Program-made: the position numbers and the translations under genes
Notes under the pieces: generated by a model
Database searches by the model: none
What the model was told of the DNA's origin: nothing
Seen by the model: only the letters and a program-made list of their open reading frames with translations
Shown: piece after piece, positions 43,874 through 57,228 of the stretch
Layout of the letters: each line of letters starts with the position of its first letter
Position numbering within the stretch: position 1 is the first letter of the stretch
Assembly (NCBI GenBank): GCA_024752435.1
Contig: CP103033.1
Location: 496,001-560,000, forward strand
Direction: 5' to 3'
Source of the DNA: Allantophomopsis cytisporea
Lineage: Eukaryota > Ascomycota > Leotiomycetes > Phacidiales > Phacidiaceae
Length of the DNA stretch: 64,000 nt

Positions 43874-46096
43874 ATGGCACCACAATCAGAAAAGAGTCAA
43901 TTGAAGCGTGGCCGTGTACGTATCTGCACTTCTACAATACTGTCGTCAAAAATTTGACACTAACACGTTCGATCGATAGAATAATTCCGGTGAATTAGAT
44001 CAAGATTCCAAGAAACCTCGTCGGTCTACACGCTTGTCTGGGGCTGATCCTACAACGCCTGTATCGAAGAAACAACAACTCCCAAGTCCTTTAACAGCAG
44101 AGGTATCGAGTTCATCAAGCGAAGCATACAAAGAAGGGACAGCCACACCACCAGAGGGTAGACCAAGCCAAATAAGACATCGTACACCAGAAACAACAGG
44201 ACCATCGCTCGCAGGTCTTTCGTCCCCTCCTCAAGATACACAAGCGTTGTCACAATTTGTCTATCCAGAGGGTGTCTTATCTAAGGAAGTTTCGGACGAA
44301 AAGGAGGAGGGCGTTTGGGGGTATTTGCTCCCATTAGATCCAAAATATGGAAAGTCCTTGGTGCTAGCCAAGCGTTCAGCGTGTCCGATGCCAGGTGGGA
44401 TGGAGAATTTTGGTAAAGACGGTGGGGACAGGACGAACCCAGATGGCAGCAAAGATTTCGAAAAAGAGGAAGAGGCATATGAGGAGACCAAATTACAGGG
44501 TATTGCGTCAGGTGGTTACTTGATTGGCAGACATCCAGAGTGTGGTGAGTTGAGTTCTCCTTGACTTGTTTGGGCAACCACTGATTATACTCAGATCTCG
44601 TTATTGACGAGCCTATTGTCTCGAACCGGCATTGTCTGATATTTACTGAGAACAAGGGCGGCGATACTGTGGCGGTTGTCGAAGATCTTTCAAGCAACGG
44701 TACATTTGTCAATGAAAGTATAATCGGACGCAACAAAAGACGAGAACTTAAGGATCAGGACGAAGTTGTAATATTAGACCAGGCCCGCTTTATCTTCCGA
44801 TACCCGAAAACGCGAAAGACAAGTGGATTCTTACAGCAATATACTATGCTTGAGAAACTTGGTAAGGGCCATTTTGCGGATGTACACTTGTGTGTGGAGA
44901 AATCTACAGGACAGCGATATGCTGTCAAGATCTTTACCAAACGACCCGGAGTGGATGAGCGATCGAAAACGGATGGTTTGCAGCAAGAAATCGCTGTGCT
45001 GATGGGAGTCAGTCATCCGAATATGCTATGTCTGAAGGATACCTTCGATGATGAAAACGCTGTGTATTTGGTTTTGGAGCTTGCTGCAGAAGGAGAGCTT
45101 TTCAACTGGATTGTTATGAAGCAGAAGTTAACAGAGGCCGAAACCCGAAAGGTGTTCATCCAACTGTTCCAAGGCATCAAGTATTTGGTAAGCTATGCAC
45201 TTATACCTTGTGATTATTTCGCTAATCTCGTTTAGCATGATCGAAACATTGTCCATCGAGACATCAAGCCAGAAAATATCCTTCTCACAGACAAGGATCT
45301 TCATGTCAAAGTGGCCGATTTTGGTCTTGCAAAAATCATTGGAGAGGAATCCTTCACAACCACTTTATGCGGCACACCAAGTTATGTCGCTCCAGAAATT
45401 CTCGAGGATTCCAAACACCGTCGCTATACGCGTGCTGTGGACATTTGGTCATTGGGTGTAGTTTTGTATATCTGCCTCTGCGGTTTCCCACCCTTCTCCG
45501 ATGAGCTCTACACCCCAGAGAACCCGTACAGTCTGACGCAGCAGATCAAGATGGGACGCTTTGATTATCCATCACCATACTGGGATTCTGTCGGTGACCC
45601 AGCGCTTGATCTAATCGATCGTATGTTGACGGTCGACGTGGAGAAGAGATATACCATCGATGAATGCCTAGAACATCCCTGGACGACGCAAAAGCCCATC
45701 AACCTTAATGACAGCACTGATGGACTCGTTGGTGGGATTGAAGGCCTCGATTTCAGCAAGAGGAAGATTGCTCGGGAGAGAACTCTGCTCAGCTCCATCA
45801 ACGATGTCAAGGTCACCAGAGTCATTGAGATCCAACCTGATAAGGACCCTGTCAAGGTATATGTGAAGAACCCTGACTCTCAGCATAAGGTCAACAACAA
45901 AATCGTAACGCAGCAGAATGGAAACCCAAAGAGCAAGTCCGCAGGCCCAATGCCAGAGCCTGTGCCGGCATCAGAGCGAAAGCCGGATGAATTCATGGAG
46001 TTGGGTGGAAAAGGTGATCAAGAACTCTATGGGTACGACGGCGGTTCTCGTTATTCAAAGGATGACAAAGTGGCCGTCAATAACAAAGAATCGTAA
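43874..46096 (+). CDS. prd-4: Chk2-type checkpoint kinase (PRD-4/CDS1 family), 686 aa
   Basis: DNA-damage checkpoint Ser/Thr kinase. Exons are 43874-43915, 43980-44544, 44595-45187 and 45236-46096 (2061 nt). The N-terminus is Ser/Pro/Thr-rich with several TQ/SQ sites (DTQALSQF), possible ATM/ATR targets. The FHA domain covers about 170-265: GRHPECDLVID, SNRHCLIF, SSNGTFVN. The kinase spans about 285-550: GKGHFADV glycine loop (292-299), K314 (AVKIF), HRDIKPEN with D409, DFG at 428-430, APE at 452-454. An acidic, low-complexity tail (about 590-686) follows. In Neurospora the orthologue PRD-4 links damage signalling to the clock; that role is known for the family, not shown here. Intron 3 separates KYL from HDRNIVHRD. 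Confidence 0.96.
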
Positions 46097-48380
46097 CCTC
46101 TTTCTCTTGGGAAAGCTTCTGAGAACACTCAAATGTACGAACGAGATTTGTTACTTTTCTCTTCTTTCTTTGTTCCTACAGCGGTTTGTTGTGGGTTTTT
46201 GAGCGGGCGTTTTGTTCAGGATGCATGGATCTACTGCTCGTTTGAAAGGGCCTGAATGTAACGGAAATAGGCTATTGATTTTGGTTGAACGGAGTGCATG
46301 CTGCTTAATATTAGCTATTGTCACGCAGGAATATATGCTGTGAAGCAATATCTGGGGATTGTGAACATATAGGTGCAGGTATGGTGTAGATGACCAGTTT
46401 TGATCAATGAGAGTGTATACTGGCATCTATGACAAAAGGACTACTATGGGGATGTATATGACATATAGATTTATCTATGTGAGATGCGTAGATTCGCCTC
46501 GATCGATCATCCTCTTGCATTAGCTTGGAGGTTATTCGCCGACGTAGTACATAGTTTATCATTTAATAGTTGATCATCAAGCCGGCTTCTTGATGGCTCT
46601 CCTCGACGCATGATTAGGCACCTTGCGGGCCACTTCGCGGTTGTGTCAAATGTTGCCTCTTGACCATAGGCTTGAGACGGGGGTGCGGGTGTGATTGCCG
46701 TGCTTGGCCTTTGGCGTTTGTCCCGGCATTTTTTTGTTTAATAAAATATACATAGAAACAATCTCAGAGTCGTGGACGCCGGTGCCGCAGGTCTGAGAAT
46801 CGAATGAGATCCATCTGAACGGGACATCATTTCATCGCCGCATGACTTGGAAGCAAGACCAAAGGTCGACCATAAATCGTTGGTGGAAAACGGTTGAGGT
46901 GCTTTGACAGCTCTATTTGGCCGACGAAACGGGGTCCGACGAGCCCGCGGGAGTGAAGCGCCTGTACTTAGCTGAGAAAGTTCAATTCACCTTACTCACG
47001 ACGTCGGGTATGTTTAATCGCTGTGCTTTGCTCAACACTATCATACTCCATCTTCATACTCGAACTACCATGTATTCCACTTTGTAGTTATTCGTGTCTC
47101 CGTACTATATACGGATTCGGATAGCTATCCGACCGCCGAGGATTGAACGCAAGGCTCAGACTTGGGCAGGCTATGTATGATGACGCAGTCCAGCTTAGCA
47201 GAGTATCCGATCTACTCCAGAACTAGCTCGTATTGAATTGTGTGCCGGATATACTCTCTTGTTGAATCCGTTTTGCAAAGGCTTAGCTGATACCTTGGAA
47301 AGTTGGCGGCTGGCGTGGACCTTATGAGGATAAAGTAGAAAGGGACCAGCAGTTTTCTTTTGGAAGGATCTTAAGGATGAAGACTAATGGATAAGGGTCA
47401 GATTTAGGGATCGACTACTTCACTAGAGTCAAAGTACGGTAGGTAGATACAAAAGAGGAGTAACGGAAAGTTATTATGAGAGAGAAGATGCTTGGTGGAA
47501 AAGAAGGTTTGGCGTCGTACGCAGAGTGGAGTGCAGATGATCAGATACGAGTTCAATATTAATGGACGGATATTATTGTATGGAAAGATAAAGACACAAA
47601 AGAATTCATTGTATATCAATCGTACTACCCTTTGACTGGAATCAAAATGGAGCGTAGTAAGATGCTATCTTCTTCTTCTACTGCGATGTATATGTGTATT
47701 ATACATGATCTCTCTCCTCTCCTCATCATCCCAAATGAACGATCGTTCATGCTCACTCAGCTCACGATCACTGTACAGGACAGTAACAGCCATCACCAGC
47801 CACCAGCCACCAGAACCTCTACCGAACCCCTCCCTCCCACTCTCAATCTGCGTCATTCGTTACCATGATTCCCTTCAACTAAACCTTGCAAGTGAAGACG
47901 CTGACGCAGTTACGCATCTCATATTTCTTCCAATTCTCTGCTCCATAACCTTACGAATTCTGGTCTAGGAAAAGGGTTATCCTGACAGTTGGTGGCTCAT
48001 TCTTGGCTCTTGGCAAGAAAGCTTGGTTTCTCGGTCGCATCCGATTTTATCTTTATCTCCACTCTATTTTGTATTTCCGACCTTCTGTCTTACATCCATA
48101 AGCTGCGCAGTACGATCCTCGCTGCTACAAATAGGCAGCGCTCCGTCCCAATCTTACCAGTGGGATCGTCGCTATCCCCAGAATCAAGGGTCGCCCAAAT
48201 AAAACAGCGCCAACATCCCACTCTTTTTCGTTTTCCAACAGTGAAACCATACAATAAATAAACTCGCTATCTGTATTGTTATTAAACCGAGGGGTAATTG
48301 CGCCATATCTTGTGAGTTGCATACATTGTTCGCGCTGCGCATCTCAGCCGCTCTTATCCTAACAATTCAATTCTTAGACA
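46097..48380. other. intergenic region
   Basis: About 2.3 kb. Holds the kinase 3' flank and the promoter of the C2 gene, with T/C-rich DNA near 47620-47860 and 48030-48360. A short ATACGG/CCGTA element occurs at 47096-47115. No gene seen. Confidence 0.6.
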
Positions 48381-50237
48381 ATGGCCGACAACGAGAAGCA
48401 GAATGGCTCGGCAGCTATCCAGGATGGTTCTGGAAACGTCCAACATGGCAGCGCACCAGGTCACGATGATGGTGAGGCAGTAGCACCGAGCGGTATCTCT
48501 CCAAATAACGAAGAAGAGAAGCAGGAGGATAAGAAGGAACATCCAGGTCTTTTGGGCAACATGAAGGAGAAACTGGGCGATAAGAAGGAACAGGTAAAGG
48601 AGAAGGGCAATAACCCACCTGGTGGTTACGATCCCACCCCAATTCCTAAAGTCAAAGACGGCTTCACGGTCAAGTTCACCATCCACAGAGCTTCCAATCT
48701 ACCAATGGCAGATTTCAGAGACCTGTCGTCGGATCCGTTCGTTCATGCGACACTTAAGTCTGCATTACAGAAGAGGCACAAGGAAGATACGGACTTAAAC
48801 CTTCGAACAAAGACTATACATAAAAGCACCGATCCACAATGGGAGAGTCAATGGATCGTTGCTGGAATCCCGTCAAGCGGCTTCACTCTCAAGTGCCGCA
48901 TCTACGACGAGGATCCGAGTGATCATGACGATCGTCTCGGTAATGTCACTGTCAATGTTGGCCATCTCGACGAAAACTGGAAAGGTTTCCACGAGGAGGA
49001 GTTTGATATCAAGAAGCGCATGGGTAGCAAGAGAGCATACGCTGTGAGGGGATGTGCCGTCATGTGTAACCATGACATTCCTATGAGTGGAACGTTGGTG
49101 CTTAGTTGCGAGATGTTAGGAAAAACTACAGAAGGTCTGGGTAGGATGTACACTGTTGGGCCACTCAATTGGGTAAAACACAACTCTCCTATGATCGGAA
49201 GAATTGCTGGTACCCTGGCCCCTGACGATGAGAACACTGAAGCTGGGAAGACGGAGAAATATGAGTATGTCTAATTGCTATCTTGGAGAACTTTCTGTGC
49301 AATCATGTAGCACTAGAGCTAACAAAATATTAGTTTCCAAGCGAACGAAATTCAACTTCAAGGTCCCGTTCCCGAGCATCTCTACCATCGTTTCGTCGAG
49401 TTCAAGCCCTTTGTAAAGGGCATGTTCTCCAAAGCTGGTCTACGAGGCCGAGTCCTCAACAAGGCACTTCATCACCAGCATGCGCGCATCTATAACTTCA
49501 GTCCTACAACCGAATATGGCCAAATGGAGCCTCGGACGAAAGAAGCAGCACTTCAATTCCTCAAAATGGCCCATTTTGACGAGGGAGGACGAATTTTCAC
49601 TTACGTCCTCACCATCGATGGACTCCTTCGCTTCACTGAGACTGGAAAAGAGTTCAGCGTTGATCTTCTGAGTAAACACACCATGCACAGCGACGTAAGC
49701 ATTTACATTGCTTGTTCTGGCGAGTTCTTCATCCGTCGCCTCAAGCATCCTGAGAAGTCCGTCGACGCGCCGGAGCAAGAGACGCACCCAAATGCTGACC
49801 TACCAGGCGGTCCGCCCAACGAGCCACCTCCAAAGGATCCGAAAGACTACGAGCTGATCATCGACAATGACTCAGGAACGTACCGCCCCAAAGCAGAGTT
49901 CTTGCCTGAGCTAAAGGATTTCCTCAATGCCAACTTCCCGGGTTTGCATATCAAGACGATGGCGTGCGACGATGAGAAACTCACTAAGATGAAGGCCGAG
50001 CAGCGTGAGCGCAAGAAGAAGGAGGGCAAGAACATCAATGTCGTGCAAAACTCCGACGATGAGATTTCAAGCTCCGATGAGGAAAAACTCGACAAGCAGG
50101 CGGGCAACAAGAAAACTACTAAGCAGAGAGCTCTTGAAGCGCTTGAGGACCCCTCTGCTGCTGCTAAGGATCTTATGCCTGGCAAGTCGGCTAAGGAGGA
50201 CGGGGATAAGGCTCAGGCTGGTGCTTCTACTTCATAG
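48381..50237 (+). CDS. C2-domain protein of unknown function, 595 aa
   Basis: Exons are 48381-49264 and 49334-50237 (1788 nt). An N-terminal Gln/Gly/Lys-rich tail (1-85) precedes a C2 domain (about 90-210): FTVKFTIHRASNLPMADFRDLSSDPFVHATL, with acidic residues and DEDPSDHDDRLG at the calcium-binding loops. A second conserved region follows (about 225-400): MIGRIAGTLAP, FQANEIQLQGPVPEHLYHRFVEFKPFVKGMF, and MAHFDEGGRIFTYVLTIDGLLRFTETGKEF. The C-terminus is Lys/Asp-rich (residues about 500-595). This architecture is found in filamentous fungi as an uncharacterised membrane-associated C2 protein. Lipid binding is likely from the C2 domain; no enzyme motif seen. Confidence 0.88.
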
Positions 50238-51857
50238 TTGCGCTTTTGCTGCTGGTGAGAATATTGTATACTGCATCCACTCACCTTCTTAGAGGCCGTT
50301 TGTGCTTGCTGGACAAGATTTTGATGGCCGCCTTTTACTATTATTTACTTCTTTAATGTCTATTGTCTCGGCTCTTTGCCGGTTGTTTAATACTGCTGCG
50401 ATGTTATACAACTTACGTTGCGGTTTTGTAATTTGATAGATATCCTTAAGTAGCCCTTTTTCGAATGTGGTTTTGTTTACTGTAACTAGTTGTGTTAGTG
50501 GAGGTGGGTGGGTTTTGATGACTCATATTTGTAAACTTAGGAATTCCATCCAGAATTGAATGCCCAAATAGGAAATGTGCTTCTGATGTGATATAGATGG
50601 AAGTTTAACAACCCCATGTCAGAACACTTGAGACCCACACAACCCAAATTGCAGTGTCTATTCGCCATCTTATCACGGATGTAGAACAATGCTGGGCTTC
50701 TTTCACCAGATTCTTTGTGTCCCATGCTTGTGGCATAGCTGCTACTGTAATTGCAGTAGTTTTCTGTGAAGCATAGTGTCATATACACAACGTACCATTT
50801 GCCGTTTGCTTTCTCTGAAGAGGATGGATTTGGAATCTCTCACAAGAGCTCTCATATCATAGTCACTGCGAGTCGAACTTCGCTATGTTATGAGAGACCC
50901 GGAAGCAGGTAGCCGGTGATGGAAACGTTATTTCAGACATGCTTGTCATAATCCTGACATATGTAAACGATCAGTTTGTCAGTGGTTTCTGGGGAAATCG
51001 ATGTTATTAATCTATAATATTCTACGTATATATATATATGATCTCTCAGAGATCCTTCATGATATTACTATTGCACTTGATATCACTTGTATCTACGTTA
51101 CCGCAATGCATTGCATTTAGTACTAGTCATAGGTAGACATTTGGAGGAGGGAGAGTAGACCAAATCACTGTTGGAGAGGATTCAAATCGAAAGAGGGTCT
51201 CTAAGGAGGTACGTTTGATAATCACGACCCCCCCCCGGTCACACGGCGTCTTGATATGTGAGCCTTTTGCACTTTTGTTTATTTATTCTGGCGCGTCTTT
51301 GTGACATTCTCGGATGTTGTCTTTTATTATTATCATTATTGTTCATGTAATTTTTTCTTGTTGGCCTTTCACACTATATATAAGTATGTTTTTTATTTAT
51401 AACTGGGCGTATTTCTGATAGCGAAATACTCGCATGGGAAGGATGTATGTATTCCACTTGCCTAGTCTAAATGATTCCTTTTTACTTCGCCTTGTCCAAT
51501 TACCCACAATATGTATATAAGTTGAAGCTTCTCGACGGACGGTCCACACATCGTGGATGTTGGAACCATGAGAGCGATATGCTTACTCGATACTTCGAGA
51601 CTGTAAATATAGCTTCATTGGATACAAGATGTAAAAGATGTAAGACAGCTTCCTCTTGTGTCTAATATGTTTCATTCATAAATTCAACTCGAACCTTCTT
51701 GTCCTTTGGACTTACCCCCCAGTTATCTGCCTCATAAAAAGATACACAGCGACTGAATCTCTACTCCTACCAGCCTAGTTCTCTTGCCATTTCTACCATC
51801 AGCAACTGCATTCAGTTTATGTAGGAACGTATTCGAGCCACAAGCACAACTCTCAAG
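50238..51857. other. intergenic region
   Basis: No gene. Contains a short poly-C (51231-51237), AT-rich stretches and the promoter of the RBR gene. Confidence 0.6.
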
Positions 51858-52954
51858 ATGGGCGGCAGCAACGCGAACTTAGCCAATATGGTTGTCTCGA
51901 AACCCACCGTAAGAACAGAGCTGATCTTCTCCTACCCTATCCCTCTATACACTCGCGAAACATGCCTGAAGCTCCTTCGTCTACATAATCAGCGCCCAAA
52001 GCCTGATGTGTCGTGGGCTGATCTACTGGGTAGGCTACGGAGACTTGAAACTACTCTTTCAGGTCCTGAGAGGAAAAAAATCGCGGCGATATTGAAGGAC
52101 GGAGTCGAAGCCAAGAAGATTACGAAAAGGTTGATCGTCGGAGGAGCGAGTTGGAGGAAGAAGAGAAGGGCGATCGAACTGGAGAATGGACAACATGCTT
52201 TTCAAATCCAGAAGCGGGAGGATAACATCTTGATTGATTGCGAAGTGTGTTTGGACACATTGCCAAAGAACAAATTCCCACATCACAAAATCACAAACGG
52301 ATGTACTCACGAAACCAATATATGTCTGGAATGCCTGAAGAGGAGTATTGATGTGCAGAGCCAGGGTACGGCATTCGATCAAATCTACTGTCTGGCTCAA
52401 AGTTGTGCACAGAAAATCGACGAGGAAGGAGTAAGAATGTATGCAAGTCATGAAACCTGGGCAAGGTTAGACTTCATATTTCATATTATATGCAGCTACT
52501 TACAGAATCAGGTACCATCATCTAGCGACACGAAGGATACAGGAGAAAGACCCCAATTTTGTTTTGTGTCAAAACCCAACTTGCAATGAGGGTCAGATGA
52601 ACTATGGAAGAAATGCAATGGTCATCTGCAACTCTTGCACCCTTGCAACTTGTTCTCGCCATAACACACTGTGGCACATTGGACAGAGCTGCGAGGAGAT
52701 CGAGAAAAATCGCCCACGTACAGAGCAGCAGAAGCGAGATGATGAAGCTTCCGAAAAACTCTTGAGAAAGGAAAATCAACAGTGCCCACATTGTGGAATC
52801 TACGTCATGAAGGCGGCAGGCTGTGCCAATATACAATGTGAGTTCACTCATATATGTCTAGATATCAAATGACAGTATGTTAATACTTTTAGGTGGGGTA
52901 TGTGGTGGAACCTTTATCTGGAACAAAGCACGCGTCAAAACGGGGCGACAGTAA
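51858..52954 (+). CDS. RBR (RING1-IBR-RING2) E3 ubiquitin ligase-like protein, 331 aa
   Basis: Exons are 51858-52465, 52512-52837 and 52893-52954 (996 nt). The RING1 starts at C128 (CEVC...; C149-T-H151; C156, C159; C178, C183). The IBR follows: CQNPTCNEGQMNYG...ICNSC...CSRHNTLWHIGQSC. RING2 has CPHCGIYVMKAAGC (putative catalytic C307) and IQC-GVC (C312, C315), but then GGTFIWNKARVKTGRQ: the Cys normally in FCWxC is replaced (FIWN) and the protein ends. RING2 therefore lacks at least two zinc ligands. A +1 frame directly after the stop reads HCFFCYEE...AC; see findings. The protein may be degenerate or a frameshifted gene. Intron 2 starts GTGAGT; intron 1 donor is GTTAGA. Confidence 0.85.
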
Positions 52955-55711
52955 AAGCAGCTGTAGTCGGAAGAGAATACAAGCTCATTGTTTTTTCTGT
53001 TACGAGGAGAGGATTGCATGCACAAGAAGAGTATAAAGAGCTCTCAGATGAGGAAGGAGATGCTCTCTGAAGGAAATACTATTAAAGTGAGTTATGGGTT
53101 TGAGAGATTGTTATGAAGAATCCTACAGCCAAGCTTTCAAAAAACGGTTCTGGTTTCTGCGACTTTTGAGAGAATCATTTCACAGCGCAACCTGCCATAA
53201 AATGGCTTCTTTTCAGGGAAACTGTTTGATAACGCTGGGGTCTTCTTTCATAGCACAAAATCAGAAATTCACCTTGTTCTGGATTGTTGAAAGTGAAATG
53301 GAAAATGTCAGAAAATCACAATCACAAAACGTTCCCTAAAACTGGGATGTCTCTCTTTCTAGATGATGGTATTTCTTGAGTAATGATAGAGTTCTTAGAA
53401 GCCGGACGAAGAATAGATATTCACGAATGACAACTTCATGTTTTATGGATTTTTGTCTATCCAGACGAGACTCTTGAGAATGACTGCAAACTTTACGATC
53501 GGCTTGAGACAGATATTTCAGAAGGATAGGTTCAAGCCTATAGTGTTACTTGCAAACAATTACAAAGCCTGTAGTTCTTCTGGTAACGTGTACAAATTCA
53601 GTGTAAATTGGTCTTTTTGTTTTATGTTTTATTTTTTATGCTAGTTTATCTGGTTTACTTACATCTAACTGTGTCTTAACGCAGCCTATAGCCAACCAAA
53701 TATAACACAAGACTCTAGTCAGATATCGACGAACAATGATTTTTTATTTGCTTTAGGTTTGGTATGTTAGGATAAGGTTCATATGATAGATATACTATGT
53801 AGATATATAATCCGATCGTTATCTCCGGCTAAACTGTGCGAGTAACAATTAATAGGGACTCAATACTAAGTATAAAAATACAAAAACACGGAGCAATTTC
53901 ACTTATTTAAATGAACGGTAAGTCCGTAATTTCACACTTTCACTTCCCATGATATGCCACAGGTTTGCGAGATTCGGTCTAAGTACCTTTGTACAGTACT
54001 GCATTATATGCTCATAAGCCAAGACAAGCTCAGACTTTTTGAAATTATAGGATGACCTCTAAATACCTCTGTTCCTGCTCTTGAGTGATTCGACAAGACT
54101 CAAACTTGGATAAAACAATCAAGAACGCTCTTCAGCATCCAAACAATAGTCAATCTCCAAATTTCCCCTCCCTAGGCCACCCGTTGGCTCCTGCCTGTTG
54201 TAGAAGACAAAGTAAAGCAGATTTCTATTAGATCCGCACATTGAGGCCATGCTGATTATATCAACGGTTGCTCAGCAAAGCGTCGACATATTTTCAACGG
54301 CATGAAGATCCCAGTACTAGAAATATACTCCTCAGAGACCAAGTCATGATTCCAACTCGCATCATCAAGACATATCTGAGCATCCACCTGGGCCTCACCT
54401 GCAAGACAAATCATTTCATGGTTCCACAATGGTTTCTGCACTAAGCTCATGCCTAAATATTCAGCACCTTTCTAGCTGGGCGGCAGACCACACAGAATAA
54501 GACAGGGCCGTCACACAAAAGGAGCGACGAAGTTTCACACAGGATGGAACAAATGAGCCCCGAAGAGAAGAAGATGGAAGTATATGTAAAGTAGAAGTGG
54601 AAAATCCCACAGGTCCTGGTGCACGGTATTGTCTGAGATTGATTTGAAACAGGTGATAATTACAATATGCCCAGGACTGCTCTTGCGTAAATGTGCAATT
54701 TTCCTTCCTCTTCCAGATCAATTGGTCTATACCTGTGAAGCATCATAGTTTAATTTTTAGTTTTTAGTTTTTATTCAGATTCCTACATAAATCAAGAGCA
54801 GGTTTCCTCTCTTCGAAAACATGTTGAAAATGTGGACGTCTTCTTTCGATTGGAAAGTTCTGATTCCACTGGCTGGGCATACACAGCTTTTATAGGCAGC
54901 AAACTTATAGATCTCAGTCAATGTTCAGGTATTGGAGGTGCATAGGTCGGTTACCATAGGTTTGGCTTGCAAAGAAGATGGCCGGGGAAGAGATGAGGAG
55001 AAGCTGAAGGGAGGATAGCAAATGGAGAAAAGTTGAGGAGGAAGACAAGCAACCATTTGAGAAGAGAGCTTTTGCACACTCCATTTCCTTCCACTTCGAA
55101 AACACAACCAAGGAAGTCAACGGATACTTATGTTTTATATCTGACTACTAACTATCTACGGTATTGTGACTTACCTGCCTATCACTCAAAGCCTAGCATC
55201 ATAAAGATTGGTTCAACTCACGACTTAAAATTTAATCTTAAAATGCGTACCATACGTTCAAGCAAGATATTTATGCTTACCTTTAGAGTGCACACGAAGC
55301 CTCCGCTATATTTGTTTGAGATGACCTATAAATGGGAGAAATAGGGAAAATAAAGCAGAGATACAACGTGAGAGATGAAAGGACAAGAGATATATCAATG
55401 AATCGAAATCTTGATTCATTGAAGCTGAGTCTTGGAGACATAAAACACCTTCCTGGAAGGATTTTTAAGAGTTAAGAAAGCACACAGTTTCAAGGGTAAG
55501 AGACATGAAAGATATATGAACGGTTCTCTGCACTTCATCAGTACTACATACGTTCACAGTGTTAAGTCCTCGTAATTCATTATGACAACAGTCCAAAGTC
55601 CATAGTTTGAAAACTTCAACGCACAATATCAGCAATTCCTCAAGTCCATTCCAGGTCCATGGACCATCCTCCGTCCTCCAAACTCGATCAGGATAGGAAC
55701 AGGAGCTCCAT
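52955..55711. other. AT-rich intergenic region
   Basis: About 2.75 kb, lower GC than elsewhere, many short frames but no recognisable protein. The minus strand has a TATAAAAG box near 54890-54900 followed by short frames to 54256 that I could not join into a family member. Confidence 0.55.
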
Positions 55712-56557
55712 TCAAGACTTAGTGTTCTCCTTGTCATCTGCCTTCTTCTCTTCGGTCTTGTCCTGCTGAGCCTGATACGCCTCCTCTTCACCGGAACGAA
55801 TAACCCCAGCGGCGGAGGTTTGGGCGGGACTCTGCTGCTCCAAGGCCTCGAAGCTGGCCAAAAGCTGATCGATTCGCTTCTCCAAGCTGTCGAGATTGGA
55901 CTCGAGGGCCTGAGCAGTCTTTTCGCCTCTGTGTGCAATTGTTAGTCTATCCAATTGCAATCTCAAAAGCTATTCGCAGAATGCCATGTGTAGATCGTGC
56001 TTGCTAGTCCAGCATTGACCCCGGAGAGCCTGGGAGGAACTGGTGTTCAACTCGAATCTCCGGGTGAAACAATACCCATGATGGTTTACAAAATGATGGG
56101 TATGATTGGTGACTGGCAATGGGGGATATCTGTATTGCCCATGCGTGTCGAGCTGGACTGCACAGATGCCAGACCTGGTGGGGGTGGGGAAGGGAGGAGG
56201 GGGCATGAAAAGTCGATAAGATAAAATGCATGGACAAAATTTGAAGGATGGCATTCTAGATGCGTAGGCGCTGCGTTCGGCCAGTCTAGATGTTGGAATG
56301 GGCATTGTGCAGTAACGAGGATGAATGCGAATGGATTCTGCATCGGCGTAAAGCCCAGCTCAGGCGCCGTTGATTTCAGCAGTGGCAGTGTGACGACGAT
56401 AACGGGAGTGGCGCGATGAAGGATACGAGGAAAGGAAGGGATTTAGGATACCTTGCAAGATCTTTGAAGGCCTAGAATTTTGCCGGACAAGCCGGGTTAG
56501 TTAGCATGCAGAGGAGGTCAGGGCGGTGTGGCTGATGTTGATGAATGTGTGGAGGGG

Positions 56558-56615
<58 letters not shown>

Positions 56616-57228
56616 GGGCAAAGGAGAGTCTAGAACGACTGGACTTGCGGAGTTGATTCTCCTCAGTATGGTATGGGGCTTTGAATTGGCATCTTGAAAA
56701 TGAAATCCACATGCCCAAGTTCCACATGGCAAAGTTGCTTGACATAACGGACCTGAAGTGAATCAATGCTAGCCAAGACGGAAGTTTGTTCGTGCTAATT
56801 GGCGTTGATAATGCGACGCCAATGAGATAAGACTCCTTCGTGTTGATCAACCACCGGTGATACAGTTTGATGGGAGAGGAACTGGCTGCATGGCACCAAT
56901 TAGGAGAGGAGCTATCTCCGTCTCCAAGAAAAGAAAAAAGAAAAAAGAAAAAAGAAAAAATAGGTGAGGATGGGAAAGCGGGGGAGGGATTTGTGTAGTG
57001 GGGGAATTGAGAGATGTAGAATAGTTTGTATGAAGAGAATGAAACTGGATAAGATCAGGGGCAGAAGAGGATGCTGGATGATTGATGGACATGTGTTTTG
57101 GATAGTTGTACGGATAGATTACGAACCTGGGCTAGCGCAGCATCCGGTGCAGCATCTGATGCATCGTCATCAATACGAGTGCTGTTGGGATGGGAATCTC
57201 TCGATTCGCCATTCGGGGGTGATGCCAT
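55712..57228 (-). CDS. small coiled-coil protein, 112 aa, with two long introns
   Basis: Exons are 57228-57127, 56471-56452 and 55928-55712 (339 nt, 112 residues). Exon 2 is only 20 nt (AFKDLA plus two bases). The reading frame rejoins as DAALAQ|AFKDLAR|GEKTAQALESNLDSLEKRID, which is a heptad-like helix (about 32-75, KTAQALESNLDSLEKRIDQL). The N-terminal 34 residues are acidic and disordered-looking (DDDASDAAPD); the tail is Glu/Lys-rich (EEKKADDKENTKS). Introns are about 655 and 523 nt, far longer than elsewhere, and intron 1 holds a (GA)n tract. Exact intron 1 donor (GTTCGT) is non-consensus. I do not recognise the family; perhaps a subunit of a small coiled-coil complex. Confidence 0.7.
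56561..56613. repeat. (GA)n microsatellite within intron 1 of the coiled-coil gene
   Basis: About 26 GA units. Confidence 0.97.
56925..56960. repeat. (GAAAAAA)n purine repeat
   Basis: A7-like units with G in intron 1 of the same gene. Confidence 0.85.

Noticed and set aside
54256..54721. minus frames behind a TATAAAAG box (possible small gene)
   Set aside because: Could not be joined in frame into a recognisable protein; left as intergenic.
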